DNA of 64,000 nt, from contig CALEYL010000053.1 in the NCBI GenBank assembly GCA_937926205.1, forward strand, positions 1-64,000, given 5' to 3'. Of the stretch, positions 19,046 to 29,154 are shown piece by piece. The notes beneath the pieces are model-generated. The model did not search any database, was not told the origin of the DNA, and was given only the letters and a program-made list of their open reading frames with translations. Position numbers and translations under genes: made by a program. Each line of letters begins with the position of its first letter. The stretch's first letter is position 1. Source of the DNA: an uncultured Saprospiraceae bacterium. GTDB taxonomy: Bacteria > Bacteroidota > Bacteroidia > Chitinophagales > Saprospiraceae.

Positions 19046-21754
19046 ATGCCTAACTCGTTGAAGAAACTGGCGGTGTTGCTTCCTCTGCTGCTGCATGGGG
19101 TCCTCTCTGTTATTGCCCAGGTTCTTCCTGAGAAGGGCGTTCCGCTGCTGGAAAACTTTACTCCTGCTCAATACAACAACAAAGGCAAAATCTGGGACAT
19201 TTGCGCTGCTCCCAATGGCATCGTTTATATGGCAGCCGACAAAGGGTTGTTGGAATTCGATGGCAAAACCTGGAATGCGTTCAAAGGCAGCAAAGGCTTT
19301 ACCCGTTCCTTGCTGGTGTTGAACGACTCTCTGATTTACACGGGTTCCGACCTGGATTTTGGCGTCTGGCGGAAAAACATTTATCAGCAATTCGAATACA
19401 CATCTTTGTACCCGTTTCAGGAAGTTGTTCAGGATATCAATGAAGAGTTTTGGGAGATTCACCGGCTCAAAGAGGCCATTATTTTTGCATCGTCTCAAAA
19501 TATCTATGTCTATAAAGAACAGCAACTTGTCAGAATTGCCGCCCCGCACAGGTTTGTAAAAAGTTTTTCGGTGAATGGCGCCTTGTATTTTGCCGATGAA
19601 CAACTGGGTCTGTACCTTTTTGACGGCTTTGCACTCAAAAAGCTGTTTGATTACCCTCCGAATTCAAAATTCCATATTTCCGGCATTTATGAGGATGCAT
19701 CCGGACTTGTTTTAGTCACCCGGGATTTGGGGTTGTTCCGCTTTGCATCCGGAAATTTGAGTCGACTGGACAATGCTTTGTCGGAACAGCTAAAAATTGC
19801 CAAAGTATTCAATTTTGAGCCGCTTGGCAAAGCGTATCTGGCTTTTGGCACGGTGCTCAAGGGCCTGTATATAGCGGATGCCGATGGTAACATCATTCAT
19901 CATGTCAATAAGTACAAAGGATTGCCCAGCAACACCGTGTTGTCTCTGCACTACAGCCCATCCGGTAAATTGTGGCTGGGAATGGATTATGGCGTTTCCT
20001 GCCTGAATTTAAAAAATAGTTTTACCGCATTATATGATTACAGAGGAGATTTTGGCACAGGCTATACGGCATTGTTGAAAGATGGCACCTTTTATCTGGG
20101 AACCAACCAGGGACTGTACCGCTCTGCATGGGAGGATTTAAATGACAATGTGGAGTTTTTCCGGTTTCAACTCATTCCCGGAACAGAGGGGCAAGTCTGG
20201 GACCTGGAGAACATAGACAATGCTTTGTTAATGGGACACGACAAAGGGTTGTTCTTAGTGACCGGAAATACAGTCGAAAAGTTGAGCACCAATGACGGCG
20301 TGTGGACAATTTTACCATACAAGGATTATTTACTGACTGGAAATTATAATGGCATTTCCATCTTCAAAAAATCCGGCGGCAGGTGGAATTTCCAGAAAAA
20401 AATGGACCTCATCGCGGGATCCTGCAACCAGATGGTCCTTGAAGAAGACAATATTCTGTGGATCAATATCCCCAATTTCGGCATCATAAGGGCTGTTCTT
20501 TCCATCGATTTATATCCAAATGACCGTTTGATTTTTCAGGAGGCAATTTTTGAGGGCAGTGATTTGCGTTTACTGAAAGATGAAAAGGGGCTGCATATTA
20601 TGACCAGTCAATTTCAATATACTTACGATGCCGGAAACAAAAAATTTGTCAAACAGACATTGCGGTCAAAAGATTTGGAGGAATCGGCGTTTATGATGTC
20701 CGGGATATATCAATCACGCGTCCTGCATGCCGACTATGCCTTCCATCCTACCTACAATGGCTTCTTTCTGAAACACCTAAAATCTGGCAGCGATACCACT
20801 CAGGATAGCGTGGCCTTGGTTTTCAGGGAAGCCGAAGCCTTCAACAACGACCAGAGTGTAGCGGTTTTTCCGGGAATGGAAGTCCCTTACAGGTTCAATA
20901 ATTTTGAAATATATTACATTGTCCCCAATCACAGTAACGTCTTATATCAACACAAATTGGATGATTCCGACTCCTGGAGCGACTGGTCGCCTGAAACCTC
21001 GGTGAAGCTGATTGGCCTGAGCGCAGGGAACCACAGCCTTTTTGTAAGGGCAAAAATCAACGACAACATCATCCGCGCCAAATCAATTTCAATTCGTGTA
21101 GCCCCGCCCTGGCACCGCTCGTGGCTTGCCTTTCTTGTCTATTTCATCCTGATGTCTTTGACCGTATACGCCGTTCACCACTGGAAAAAACAATCCCTGC
21201 GAAAACAACAGGATAAGCTGTTGCAGAAAAAACAGGACGCTTTACAGGAACAAGCCGAAAAGCACCAACAGGAACTCTTGTTTCTGGAACAAGAGCGCAT
21301 GCAGAACGAATACAACCAATTGAAAAAGAACCTGCGGAGCAAAACGATAGAACTGGCGAAACAGGCCAGGGAAAATGAAGAAAAAAACAGATTGCTGCTT
21401 TCCCTGAAAGAGAAATGTGAGATCGCTCAGGAGAATCCTTCTCTTTTCAAGATCAAATGGAGAGAGATCGAAATGTTGCTGGAATCCTACATACAAGCCG
21501 AGGATCAAATTTTTGAAATTCAGATCGACGAACTGCACCAGGAATTTTTCAAAAAACTGAAAGCGCAATTTCCAGGTCTATCGACCCACGACCTCCGCTT
21601 GTGCGCCTACCTGAAAATAGGGATCAGCTCTAAGGAAATCGCCGAAATTTTACAAATCCAGCCTTCCAGTTTTTACATCAGCCGCTCCCGTATCAGAAAG
21701 AAGCTCGATATGAAGGGGGACGAAAATTTGTACGATTTTTTGAATAAGATATAG
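19046..21754 (+). CDS. Membrane-bound Y_Y_Y-type transcriptional regulator (glucan locus, 1)
   Basis: The start at 19046 is chosen because it lies after the terminator and gives a clean signal peptide ending SVIAQ; an upstream TTG at 18971 would run through the terminator hairpin. The 902-aa product has an N-terminal propeller-like ligand-sensing region with repeated short 'NGIVYMA..KGLLEFDG' blades, a Y_Y_Y domain (~615-690), one transmembrane helix (~692-712), a long Gln/Lys/Glu-rich coiled coil, and a C-terminal HTH (~845-890) with ISSKEIAEIL and SRSRIRKKL. It has no histidine kinase or receiver domain. It probably senses glucan oligosaccharide in the periplasm and acts directly on DNA. 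A paralogue lies at 31788. Confidence 0.9.
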   Translation: MPNSLKKLAVLLPLLLHGVLSVIAQVLPEKGVPLLENFTPAQYNNKGKIWDICAAPNGIVYMAADKGLLEFDGKTWNAFKGSKGFTRSLLVLNDSLIYTGSDLDFGVWRKNIYQQFEYTSLYPFQEVVQDINEEFWEIHRLKEAIIFASSQNIYVYKEQQLVRIAAPHRFVKSFSVNGALYFADEQLGLYLFDGFALKKLFDYPPNSKFHISGIYEDASGLVLVTRDLGLFRFASGNLSRLDNALSEQLKIAKVFNFEPLGKAYLAFGTVLKGLYIADADGNIIHHVNKYKGLPSNTVLSLHYSPSGKLWLGMDYGVSCLNLKNSFTALYDYRGDFGTGYTALLKDGTFYLGTNQGLYRSAWEDLNDNVEFFRFQLIPGTEGQVWDLENIDNALLMGHDKGLFLVTGNTVEKLSTNDGVWTILPYKDYLLTGNYNGISIFKKSGGRWNFQKKMDLIAGSCNQMVLEEDNILWINIPNFGIIRAVLSIDLYPNDRLIFQEAIFEGSDLRLLKDEKGLHIMTSQFQYTYDAGNKKFVKQTLRSKDLEESAFMMSGIYQSRVLHADYAFHPTYNGFFLKHLKSGSDTTQDSVALVFREAEAFNNDQSVAVFPGMEVPYRFNNFEIYYIVPNHSNVLYQHKLDDSDSWSDWSPETSVKLIGLSAGNHSLFVRAKINDNIIRAKSISIRVAPPWHRSWLAFLVYFILMSLTVYAVHHWKKQSLRKQQDKLLQKKQDALQEQAEKHQQELLFLEQERMQNEYNQLKKNLRSKTIELAKQARENEEKNRLLLSLKEKCEIAQENPSLFKIKWREIEMLLESYIQAEDQIFEIQIDELHQEFFKKLKAQFPGLSTHDLRLCAYLKIGISSKEIAEILQIQPSSFYISRSRIRKKLDMKGDENLYDFLNKI

Positions 21755-21895
21755 TAAATCTGCGCCGTAAATATTGAACAAATCCTGTGATTTTCCACCT
21801 GCGGATGCTATTGTCTAAACGGGCGCTCTCTGTGTGGTGCGCACCGTTGGGTCCATATTGAGCAGGTCGCCAATCAGGTGGTTCATCTAGCTAAG

Positions 21896-22033
21896 TTTTT
21901 CAGCGGGCAGCCGCAGTTCGGTGTTAAAAGGCTAATCCACTAATGATTGAACATTCATTTTTCTAAAACAGAAAACATGAATTCCCTCCCAGGCAGGCCC
22001 ATCCTGCCCACTGAAAAACTGCCAACGACTTCA
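21896..22033. repeat. Single diverged copy of the 114-bp repeat family
   Basis: CAGCGGGCAG, TGATTGAACATTCATTTTTCT and GCCCACTGAAAAACTGCC occur here in the same order as in 401-870. This copy also sits directly after the stop of a GH16 gene on the minus strand, as the array does. The two regions therefore derive from one ancestral GH16-plus-flank segment. Confidence 0.85.
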
Positions 22034-22037
22034 TTCA

Positions 22038-23261
22038 CTACCCTTCCTGAAATACCCGGATATAATCTACGATCATCCGCTGTGGAAAAACCGTCGTTGC
22101 ATCAGGAGATCCCGGGAGATTACCGCCAACCGCCACATTGAATACAAAAAAGAACGGCTGGTTAAACGGATACGGTTGTCCGTTCAGATTGGCCGGCGTT
22201 ATTGTATGGTAAAGCTGGTCGTCCATATACCATTCGATGATGTCTTCCTTCCAGATGATGGAGAAGACGTGGAATTCCTGAGAAAATTTTTGCCCTGAAG
22301 GCAGGAATTTAGCGGAGGTTCTAAACTGGTGCTGACTGAGATCGGCGCCAAAATGCGCCGTGCCAATTATTCGGTTAGGTCGTTCGCCGGTAAGCTCCAT
22401 GATGTCAATTTCGCCACAAGCAGGCCAGGGGGTAGTAGTAATATTAGAGCCCAATGCCCAAAGAGCCGGCCAAAGTCCCTTCCCTTCAGGTAAAACCGCC
22501 CGAATATCTACACGCCCAAATTTGAATGCCTTTTTACCCTGAGTCGTTATGCGGGAGGACGTATAATTTCTACCGCCAAAGTTTTCTTTTCTGGCTTCAA
22601 TGACCAAATGGCCACGCGTCATCAGGGTGTTTTCCTGACGGTAATATTCCAGTTCGTTATTTCCCCAGCCGCAGTTTCCCGGGCAACCATCGCCAAGTTC
22701 CTGATTCCAGTTGGAGGAATTCAGCGTTTCGCCTTCAAAATTGTCTTCCCACACCAAATTGTAACCAGGATAGCTGGTGGGGGTGGAATAGCCCGTTTCC
22801 GGAATATTGATAAAATCGGCAGGGTTGATGTCGTCATTCAGGATCGTGATGGTGATGTGATCCTTAACCAAATCAGCATTGGCTGCATCAAAAAGGCGCA
22901 ATTCAAAAGTTTCATCTGGTTCTTTGACCAAATCTCCCCGAATGGTAAGACTGATTTCCTTTTCACTCACAGAAGGACCAAACAGGTATTTTTGATTGTC
23001 TATCAAAATGAAATCATTCCCTGCTACAGCCGTCCCGTTTACGGTAGCAACCGTTACGATTACATTGGTTAGGTTCAGACCTTCTAACTTTATTTTAAAA
23101 GTAAGTGTGGTATCGGCATTGCCCTCTGTCAAAACCAGATCGGCAGCATCAATCGTCAAGTTTGGCTTGGGTTGTGTTGGCAAACCGGTATCATCGTCTT
23201 CTTTGATGCAAGACCAACCCGCTATAAGTAGCAAAAGCGCAGACAATATATAATTTTTCAT
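22038..23261 (-). CDS. GH16 endo-beta-1,3-glucanase with Calx-beta domain, lipoprotein
   Basis: The 407-aa lipoprotein (Cys18 in AGWSC, followed by acidic residues) has a Calx-beta-like domain (~35-145, with PDETFELRLFD and ITITILNDD) and a C-terminal GH16 domain. GWGNNELEYY lies near 198-207 and the catalytic GEIDIMEL has Glu284, Asp286 and Glu289. It should cut long beta-1,3-glucan at the cell surface before SusCD uptake. It is the last gene of the minus-strand susCD set. A fragment of a close paralogue survives at 885-992, at the left edge of the window. Confidence 0.94.
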   Translation of the reverse strand: MKNYILSALLLLIAGWSCIKEDDDTGLPTQPKPNLTIDAADLVLTEGNADTTLTFKIKLEGLNLTNVIVTVATVNGTAVAGNDFILIDNQKYLFGPSVSEKEISLTIRGDLVKEPDETFELRLFDAANADLVKDHITITILNDDINPADFINIPETGYSTPTSYPGYNLVWEDNFEGETLNSSNWNQELGDGCPGNCGWGNNELEYYRQENTLMTRGHLVIEARKENFGGRNYTSSRITTQGKKAFKFGRVDIRAVLPEGKGLWPALWALGSNITTTPWPACGEIDIMELTGERPNRIIGTAHFGADLSQHQFRTSAKFLPSGQKFSQEFHVFSIIWKEDIIEWYMDDQLYHTITPANLNGQPYPFNQPFFFVFNVAVGGNLPGSPDATTVFPQRMIVDYIRVFQEG

Positions 23262-23284
23262 GTTTTGTGTTTTACCCCTACCCT

Positions 23285-23536
23285 CTATCGACTCCGCACA
23301 AGGGCGACAAAAGGGAAATCAGAGTTGCTTTCGAAATAAGTATTACCAATAATCAATGTCAAGTCAAAGAGGTCAATTGTGTTCAACTCGTTAGACCAGA
23401 CCAAGCTGTAGTTGGAGGGTATTGGTGTTGTTGAATTCGCGGATTCCACTATGCGCCAAACCGGCTGGTTCAAACTACCTTGGGGATGCAGGAGCAGTGA
23501 GGCCAGCAAAGCTATTGTCAACAGTGAAAAGTCCAT
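23285..23536 (-). CDS. Small exported protein of unknown function
   Basis: An 83-codon frame between the SusE-like and GH16 genes, in the same direction, with a hydrophobic leader (MDFSLLTIALLASLLL). The segment NYSLVWSNELN resembles the opening strand of GH16 domains (compare YNLVWEDNFEG in the next gene), so it may be the rump of a GH16 gene rather than a functional gene. Spacing to both neighbours is short. I do not recognise it. Confidence 0.35.
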   Translation of the reverse strand: MDFSLLTIALLASLLLHPQGSLNQPVWRIVESANSTTPIPSNYSLVWSNELNTIDLFDLTLIIGNTYFESNSDFPFVALVRSR

Positions 23537-23553
23537 TTATTTGTGATTTAGTA

Positions 23554-24372
23554 TTAATCAGCCGCTTCGAAGTACAATTCAAACCAACCGCCTCCATTCA
23601 GGAAAGGTGTGCGTACGATCAACTCCGTTTCCGTCAGCACCACAATATCGTAGTTGTTGGAAGCATCCCAGACTCCCATGAAAGCGCCGACCGGCAAATT
23701 GATCTGCAACTCACCGCCTGCGCCGCCGCCAGGCGTCAGTTCCCAGACATAATCAGTAGGTGGATCATAAGGCACCGGAATGTAGCCGTTGAAAGGGTCT
23801 ATGGTCATCCCGTTGTTGAGATAGCGGAACGAATTGTCCTGGTAGTAGAAACAGAATTTGTCGTCGTATTGATCAGCCTGTAGGCCATTGGCGGTAGACC
23901 GGAACCACTCTCCGGAACCAGGAGTGGGGCCAACCGTCACGGCGCCCGCAGCGTGGCTGAATGTCCAACACTTACTACTCGTTTCTTCGCATCCTCCGGC
24001 CAGCAAAATCAGCTCGTCGGTACAAGGAGCAACCCCATCCTGTTCGATGACAATACTCTGGCTGGCGCTGGAGGTTCCACCACCTTCTTTAGAAGCGTAG
24101 AGCGTAATGGTGTACGTACCTGCGCGAGGAAAAAAGATTGTATCCGTCGCCAATTCCGATTTATCCGGGCGCGCTCCAGGAATGCTCCAAACGCGGTCAA
24201 AGATACCTTGTGAAGTTTCGCGAATCACGATACGGTTGGGGTTATCAGCCAAAACTTCATACGTAAACTGTGGCGGCTCCGGCAGCGGGCCCACAGCAAT
24301 ATCGTCTTCGATGTAGGGTTCGCAGGCAATGAGTGCCATTAATGCAACCCCGAGTATATGTGGTATTTTCAT
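23554..24372 (-). CDS. SusE/SusF-like outer-membrane glycan-binding lipoprotein
   Basis: The start at 24372 gives MKIPHILGVALMALIAC followed by EPYIEDD, a lipoprotein signal with the acidic residues typical of Bacteroidota surface export. A longer frame to 24480 lacks such a leader. The 272-aa protein has a PKD-like domain (~35-120, FPRAGTYTITLYAS) and a C-terminal beta-rich region with CWTFSHAAGAVTVGP. Position directly after susD supports a SusE-like role in binding the substrate at the surface. Family identity is inferred from layout more than from sequence. Confidence 0.8.
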   Translation of the reverse strand: MKIPHILGVALMALIACEPYIEDDIAVGPLPEPPQFTYEVLADNPNRIVIRETSQGIFDRVWSIPGARPDKSELATDTIFFPRAGTYTITLYASKEGGGTSSASQSIVIEQDGVAPCTDELILLAGGCEETSSKCWTFSHAAGAVTVGPTPGSGEWFRSTANGLQADQYDDKFCFYYQDNSFRYLNNGMTIDPFNGYIPVPYDPPTDYVWELTPGGGAGGELQINLPVGAFMGVWDASNNYDIVVLTETELIVRTPFLNGGGWFELYFEAAD

Positions 24373-24488
24373 GTGCTTAATTATTTGAAGATTTGATGAT
24401 TGATAATTTGAAGTTTCATTTAGGAAGCCCCCGTCAGTTTGTGATTCGAAAATTCTATTTTCAAATTGACGCTTTATCAAATCAACAC

Positions 24489-25997
24489 TTAATATCCGGG
24501 ATTCTGTACCAGCGCGCCATTTGTCGCCTGAATTTGCGACTGCGGAATAGGCATTACCCGGTGAATATTGTCTATATAGCCCAGTCCGCCAAGTGCTGCA
24601 GCAGCCTGTCCGGTACGCACGAGGTCGAAAAAGCGGTGTCCTTCGAGGCCCAGTTCAACGCGGCGTTCGTGGTAGATGGCTTCTAATAAAGCTGGCCCGG
24701 AAACTGTTACCTCCGCAATTTTAACGCGATCGCGCACCTGATTAAGAGACTGGCGGGCTGCACCCTCGCTACCAACGTGGTAAGATGCTTCGGCGTGCAT
24801 TAACAATACATCAGCATAGCGAATGACCCGGTCGTTGGTGCCGCCATTCGGATTAGGATCGCCAAAAGAAGCTTCTTCCGATTTGTTGTTGAAAAACTTC
24901 TTAGGATAAAAATCATGCGCATCGCCACCAACCGCTTCTTTAGTAAAGATGCCGCGATCGCCCATCTGGTCGCCTTCGCGGAACACAGTAGAGGCGAGAC
25001 GTGGGTCTTCAAAGCCTTCTTTAAAAAATTCATCCACAAAGTTCTGGGTTGGAATATTGAATCCATACCCCTCAAATTGACCGCGCGCCCGCTGGAAGAC
25101 ATTGGTAAAAGTACCTTCATTATTGGAGTTGTAACCCCAGTTTCCACCCGATTCGGTCATGTATTGGATTTCAAAAATGGATTCAGCGTTGTTTTCACCA
25201 GCTGTCGTAAAGATATCCTTGTATTCAGGCACCAGAGTATATTCGCCGGAATTGATGATGACTTCAGCGATCGTCTTGGCTTCGGCCCAGTTCTTTTTCC
25301 ACAAGAGTGTTTTAACCAACAGCGCCTGTGCAGCCCCTTTGGTAATGCGACCAAGGTCGGCGGCGGCATAACCACTACGTAGAGGCAGGCGATCGGCGGC
25401 AGCACGCAGGTCTGATTCTACCAGTGCCCAAACTTCTTCTTCCGTAGCACGGGGCATATTGTATTCGCTGGGCGCCAACACGTGATCCGCCAGGGGTACT
25501 CCGCCAAAAATGGTGACGAGGTTGTAGAAAAACCAGGCGCGGATGAAATACGCCTCGCCGAGGATGCGCTGTTTGAGTTGCTCGTTCATCGCAATGCCCG
25601 GAACTTTTTCCAGTACTACATTGGCCCGGTAAATACCTTCGTAATCGGCAGCCCATTCAGATTCCAGATACTCTGTATTGGTTGGCCCCTGAAAATTCTC
25701 GAGTGCTGCCAACAGTGGCTGATCATTGTCGCCGGAGCCGCCTTTTTCGGAATCATCTGACATGATGTCTCCCCAAAACCAGCGAAAATGGCCACCTGGT
25801 GTTAGTTCAAATTGCAAGGTTGCATACGTGGCATTGATCGCCGAAATAGCATCCGACTCTGTTTTGTAATAATTGTCGAGCGTAGAACCTACGATGGGAT
25901 TGCGCTCCAGAAATTCCTTTTTACAGGAAGCTAGCGCCACGACAAGTAAAGCCACGATCCCAATTCTGCTGACTGTTATCATTTTGATGCGTTTCAT
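24489..25997 (-). CDS. susD-like: SusD/RagB family outer-membrane lipoprotein
   Basis: The 502-aa lipoprotein (LASC, Cys25, then KKEFLERNP) shows the SusD pattern: an N-terminal TPR-rich region with LDNYYKTESDAISAINATYA, the conserved GEAYFIRAWFFYNLVTIFGG segment near 135-160, and the C-terminal RHFDLVRTG-like motif (GHRFFDLVRTGQAA). It forms the lid of the SusC transporter and contacts the polysaccharide. It is 19 bp downstream of susC. Confidence 0.96.
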   Translation of the reverse strand: MKRIKMITVSRIGIVALLVVALASCKKEFLERNPIVGSTLDNYYKTESDAISAINATYATLQFELTPGGHFRWFWGDIMSDDSEKGGSGDNDQPLLAALENFQGPTNTEYLESEWAADYEGIYRANVVLEKVPGIAMNEQLKQRILGEAYFIRAWFFYNLVTIFGGVPLADHVLAPSEYNMPRATEEEVWALVESDLRAAADRLPLRSGYAAADLGRITKGAAQALLVKTLLWKKNWAEAKTIAEVIINSGEYTLVPEYKDIFTTAGENNAESIFEIQYMTESGGNWGYNSNNEGTFTNVFQRARGQFEGYGFNIPTQNFVDEFFKEGFEDPRLASTVFREGDQMGDRGIFTKEAVGGDAHDFYPKKFFNNKSEEASFGDPNPNGGTNDRVIRYADVLLMHAEASYHVGSEGAARQSLNQVRDRVKIAEVTVSGPALLEAIYHERRVELGLEGHRFFDLVRTGQAAAALGGLGYIDNIHRVMPIPQSQIQATNGALVQNPGY

Positions 25998-26016
25998 TTT
26001 CGATTATTTTTAAATC

Positions 26017-29000
26017 TCAAAAAGTCAGATTTACGCCACTCAGGAACATCCTTGCCTGTGGGTAGAAACCCTGATCAATTCCCAACTCCAAAGAACCGCC
26101 AACCGTACCAATTTCAGGATCAAGGCCCGAATATTTGGTAATGGTGAGCAGGTTTTGCGTGGCAACGTAGACCCTCAATTTTTGAATTTTCAATTTGCCC
26201 AGCAAACTTTGCGGCAAACTGTAGCCCAATTGCATGTTCTTGATTCGAATGTAAGAGCCGTCTTCCACAAAGCGGTCAGAAGCACGGGCATTAAAATTCG
26301 GGTCGTTTAGGTTTACACGTGGCTCTGAGTTGGACGTACCGGCGCCCCTCCAGCGGTTTAGCGCCGATTGTGGCCGGTTGGTGTAGAAAAAGTCGTAGCG
26401 GAAGATGCCGTTGTAGATGTCGTTGCCTTGTGAGCCCTGGACAAATACATTGAAGTCAAAGCCCTTGTATTGAACATCTGCAGTAAAGCCATAAACCAAA
26501 TCCGGCGTCGGATCGCCAATAAAAGTACGGTCGTCTTCATTGATGATGCCGTCTCCATTAAGGTCGAGGAAACGGATATCACCGGGCGCTGTGCCTTCAT
26601 TTTGGAAGGCATGGGCTGCAATTTCCTCTGTGTTCTGGAAAATGCCGTCTGTCACGTAGCCGTAAAATGCTGCGACCGGGTGGCCCACTTCTGTTCGGGA
26701 AACATTACCTGCTGAAAAGACATTGCCGGCAACGATGGGTTCGCCGCCTTTCCCAAGGCTGATAACTTCTGTTGATCCAAACGTAATGTTGCCGCCAAGG
26801 CTGTATTTGAATTCCCCGGCTTTATCGCGGTATTGCAGTGAAAGCTCCAGTCCGCGGTTTTCCATGGTTCCTACATTCTGAAACGGAGAACGCACGCCCA
26901 CAACCAGTGGAATGGGTACCCTGGACAACATGTCTCTGGTTTCCTTGATGTAATAATCTGCGGTGAAGTTGATTTTTCCGTCCCACAATTCCACGTCAAG
27001 TCCGAGGTTCGTCTGAACGCTGGTTTCCCATTTCAGGTCAGGATTACTGGCTTCCAGTGGCGCATTGCCGTTCGTAATGACCTCACCGGGGCCAAAGGTA
27101 TAACTCTGTCCGGCATAGACAATGGTGGTGAAACTGTAATCGCCAATTTTGTCGTTGCCGTTTTGTCCCCAGCTGCCGCGCAACTTCAGGAAGCTGATGT
27201 CCTGGTTTTTCCAGAAATCTTCACGACTTATCACCCAGCCTGCCGAAACAGAAGGGAAATAGCCATACCGGTTGTTGGCGCCAAAGCGAGAAGAGCCGTC
27301 TGCGCGAACCGTCAGCGAAAAAAGATATCTGTCGTCCAGATCATAATTGACGCGACCAAAATAAGACAACAGCGAAGCTTCAGAAATGGCGTCACCTGCT
27401 CCTTGCGAGGTACGCGGATCTATCGTGTTGCCAAGATAGGCATCAGCTACGTTGTTGCTCGGCAGGTTGGTATTGGATCCCGACAAGAAAATGAAACGGT
27501 TTTCGAGGGCGGTGGTTCCCAGCGTTACACCAACTTTGTGGCGTGTGCCGAAAGTGTGGTCGTAGTTGAGCACGTTTTCCCATTGCCAGTTGCGCCAGGT
27601 GAAATCGTTTTTCACCACTGTATTGACGATGCTTTGCTCCACTGCAGGTGCGTCGCCAAAATCAGGATCAATGCTCAGGTCAAATTTTGGAAAAAAGAGG
27701 TCCTGTTTCGCATAAGTGACGTCGAGACTGTAGGTGGATTTAAAAGTCAGTCCTTTGGCCAGTTCAATTTCCGCGAAAGCAGATCCCACCATACGGTTGC
27801 TGCTCCAGGTATCGTGGGTTTGCTCAATCGCGTTAAGGGGATTGGCGATGTCAGTATCGGCATAAACCGAATAAGCATAGGTTCCGTCGTATTTTCTCAC
27901 CGAGGTAATCGGGTCAATATTCAGGGCCCGAACCAGTGGTGTGGTAAATTCGTTATTCTCCGGCAATCCATTCCGTTTCAGTGCTGTGAAAGCCAGGTTG
28001 CTGCCAAAGCGAAGCCACTTTTTAACCTGGTGGCTGCTGTTAATACGCGCTGTGTAGCGTTCGAAGCCCGATTTATTACCTCCAACAATACCATCTTGTT
28101 TAAAATAACCACCGCTGAAGGTAAACAAAGAACGATCTGAGCCACCGGTCATGCTCAGTTGGTGGCTCATAATGGGCGCCGTTTCAAAAAGCGCTTCCTG
28201 CCAGTCGGTGCCTTCGCCCAGCAAATCAGGGTTAGCAAATTCGGGACGTGGCACACGTCCTGCAGCAATGCTTGCTTCATTTGAAAGGATGGCATATTCG
28301 CGGGCATTCAGCAGATTCATGTGTTTCCAGGGGTCTTGCACGCCGTAGTAAGCATCATAGCTCACTTGTCCCTGTTGTTCTTTTTTTCCGCCCCTGGTGG
28401 TAATGAGCACCACCCCGTTGGCGCCGCGTGCGCCGTAGATAGCAGCGGAGGCGGCGTCTTTCAGGACGTTGATGGATTCGATGTCATTGGGGTTGAGGTA
28501 GTCAATGCCACCTACCGGGATGCCATCAACGATAAAAAGCGGGCTACTGTCGTTAATCGTGCTGATGCCGCGTACGCGCACGGTTAGAGCGCTACCCGGC
28601 GAGCCGGAATTTTGGGCAACCTGGACGCCTGCTGTGCGTCCCTGCAGGGCCTGTTCGGCTCGCAAAATGGGCAATTCCGTAATTTCTTCAGAAGTGATGG
28701 TCGAAACTGCCCCTGAGATGTTGCTCCGTTTCTGGTTGCCGTATCCAACCACTATCACTTCTTCCATCAAGGTTGCATCTGATTGCAATTCGACGTTGAT
28801 GACACGCTGGGCGCCAACAAGTATTTCCTGATCTTTTAAGCCAATGTAGGAAAAAACAAGGATGGCATTTTCGTCTGGAACGGACAGTGTGTAAGTGCCA
28901 TCCAGTTCGGCGGCAGTACCGGTAGTGGTTCCTTTGACAACAACCGTGGCGCCAAGCAGGCCGGCGGGGTCGCCCGCTTCGGTTATTTTTCCGGTAATCC

Positions 29001-29073
29001 GGATCTGGCCGTAAACAGCCGTCCCAATACCACCAAGCACGAACAGCAGGAGGAGGGATAATTTATGTTTCAT
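26017..29073 (-). CDS. susC-like: SusC/RagA family TonB-dependent glycan transporter
   Basis: The 1018-aa protein has a signal peptide ending AVYGQ, a carboxypeptidase-regulatory-like domain (~25-105), a TonB-box/plug region with EEVIVVGYGNQKRSNISGAV near 104-124 and SPLFIVDGIPVGG, then a long beta-barrel ending FLSGVNLTF with a terminal Phe. It imports oligosaccharides across the outer membrane, paired with the SusD lid. The neighbouring GH16 genes and binding proteins point to a beta-1,3-glucan substrate. Confidence 0.97.
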   Translation of the reverse strand: MKHKLSLLLLFVLGGIGTAVYGQIRITGKITEAGDPAGLLGATVVVKGTTTGTAAELDGTYTLSVPDENAILVFSYIGLKDQEILVGAQRVINVELQSDATLMEEVIVVGYGNQKRSNISGAVSTITSEEITELPILRAEQALQGRTAGVQVAQNSGSPGSALTVRVRGISTINDSSPLFIVDGIPVGGIDYLNPNDIESINVLKDAASAAIYGARGANGVVLITTRGGKKEQQGQVSYDAYYGVQDPWKHMNLLNAREYAILSNEASIAAGRVPRPEFANPDLLGEGTDWQEALFETAPIMSHQLSMTGGSDRSLFTFSGGYFKQDGIVGGNKSGFERYTARINSSHQVKKWLRFGSNLAFTALKRNGLPENNEFTTPLVRALNIDPITSVRKYDGTYAYSVYADTDIANPLNAIEQTHDTWSSNRMVGSAFAEIELAKGLTFKSTYSLDVTYAKQDLFFPKFDLSIDPDFGDAPAVEQSIVNTVVKNDFTWRNWQWENVLNYDHTFGTRHKVGVTLGTTALENRFIFLSGSNTNLPSNNVADAYLGNTIDPRTSQGAGDAISEASLLSYFGRVNYDLDDRYLFSLTVRADGSSRFGANNRYGYFPSVSAGWVISREDFWKNQDISFLKLRGSWGQNGNDKIGDYSFTTIVYAGQSYTFGPGEVITNGNAPLEASNPDLKWETSVQTNLGLDVELWDGKINFTADYYIKETRDMLSRVPIPLVVGVRSPFQNVGTMENRGLELSLQYRDKAGEFKYSLGGNITFGSTEVISLGKGGEPIVAGNVFSAGNVSRTEVGHPVAAFYGYVTDGIFQNTEEIAAHAFQNEGTAPGDIRFLDLNGDGIINEDDRTFIGDPTPDLVYGFTADVQYKGFDFNVFVQGSQGNDIYNGIFRYDFFYTNRPQSALNRWRGAGTSNSEPRVNLNDPNFNARASDRFVEDGSYIRIKNMQLGYSLPQSLLGKLKIQKLRVYVATQNLLTITKYSGLDPEIGTVGGSLELGIDQGFYPQARMFLSGVNLTF

Positions 29074-29154
29074 AAGCTATGCGTTTCAAATCAGTCAAAA
29101 ACAAGCGTGGGCGGCGGGCCCCATCAGTCCGCCACCCAGCTTTTCAAAAGCATC

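Noticed and set aside
27163..28140. 325-codon plus-strand frame opposite susC
   Set aside because: Antisense shadow of a strongly supported susC gene.
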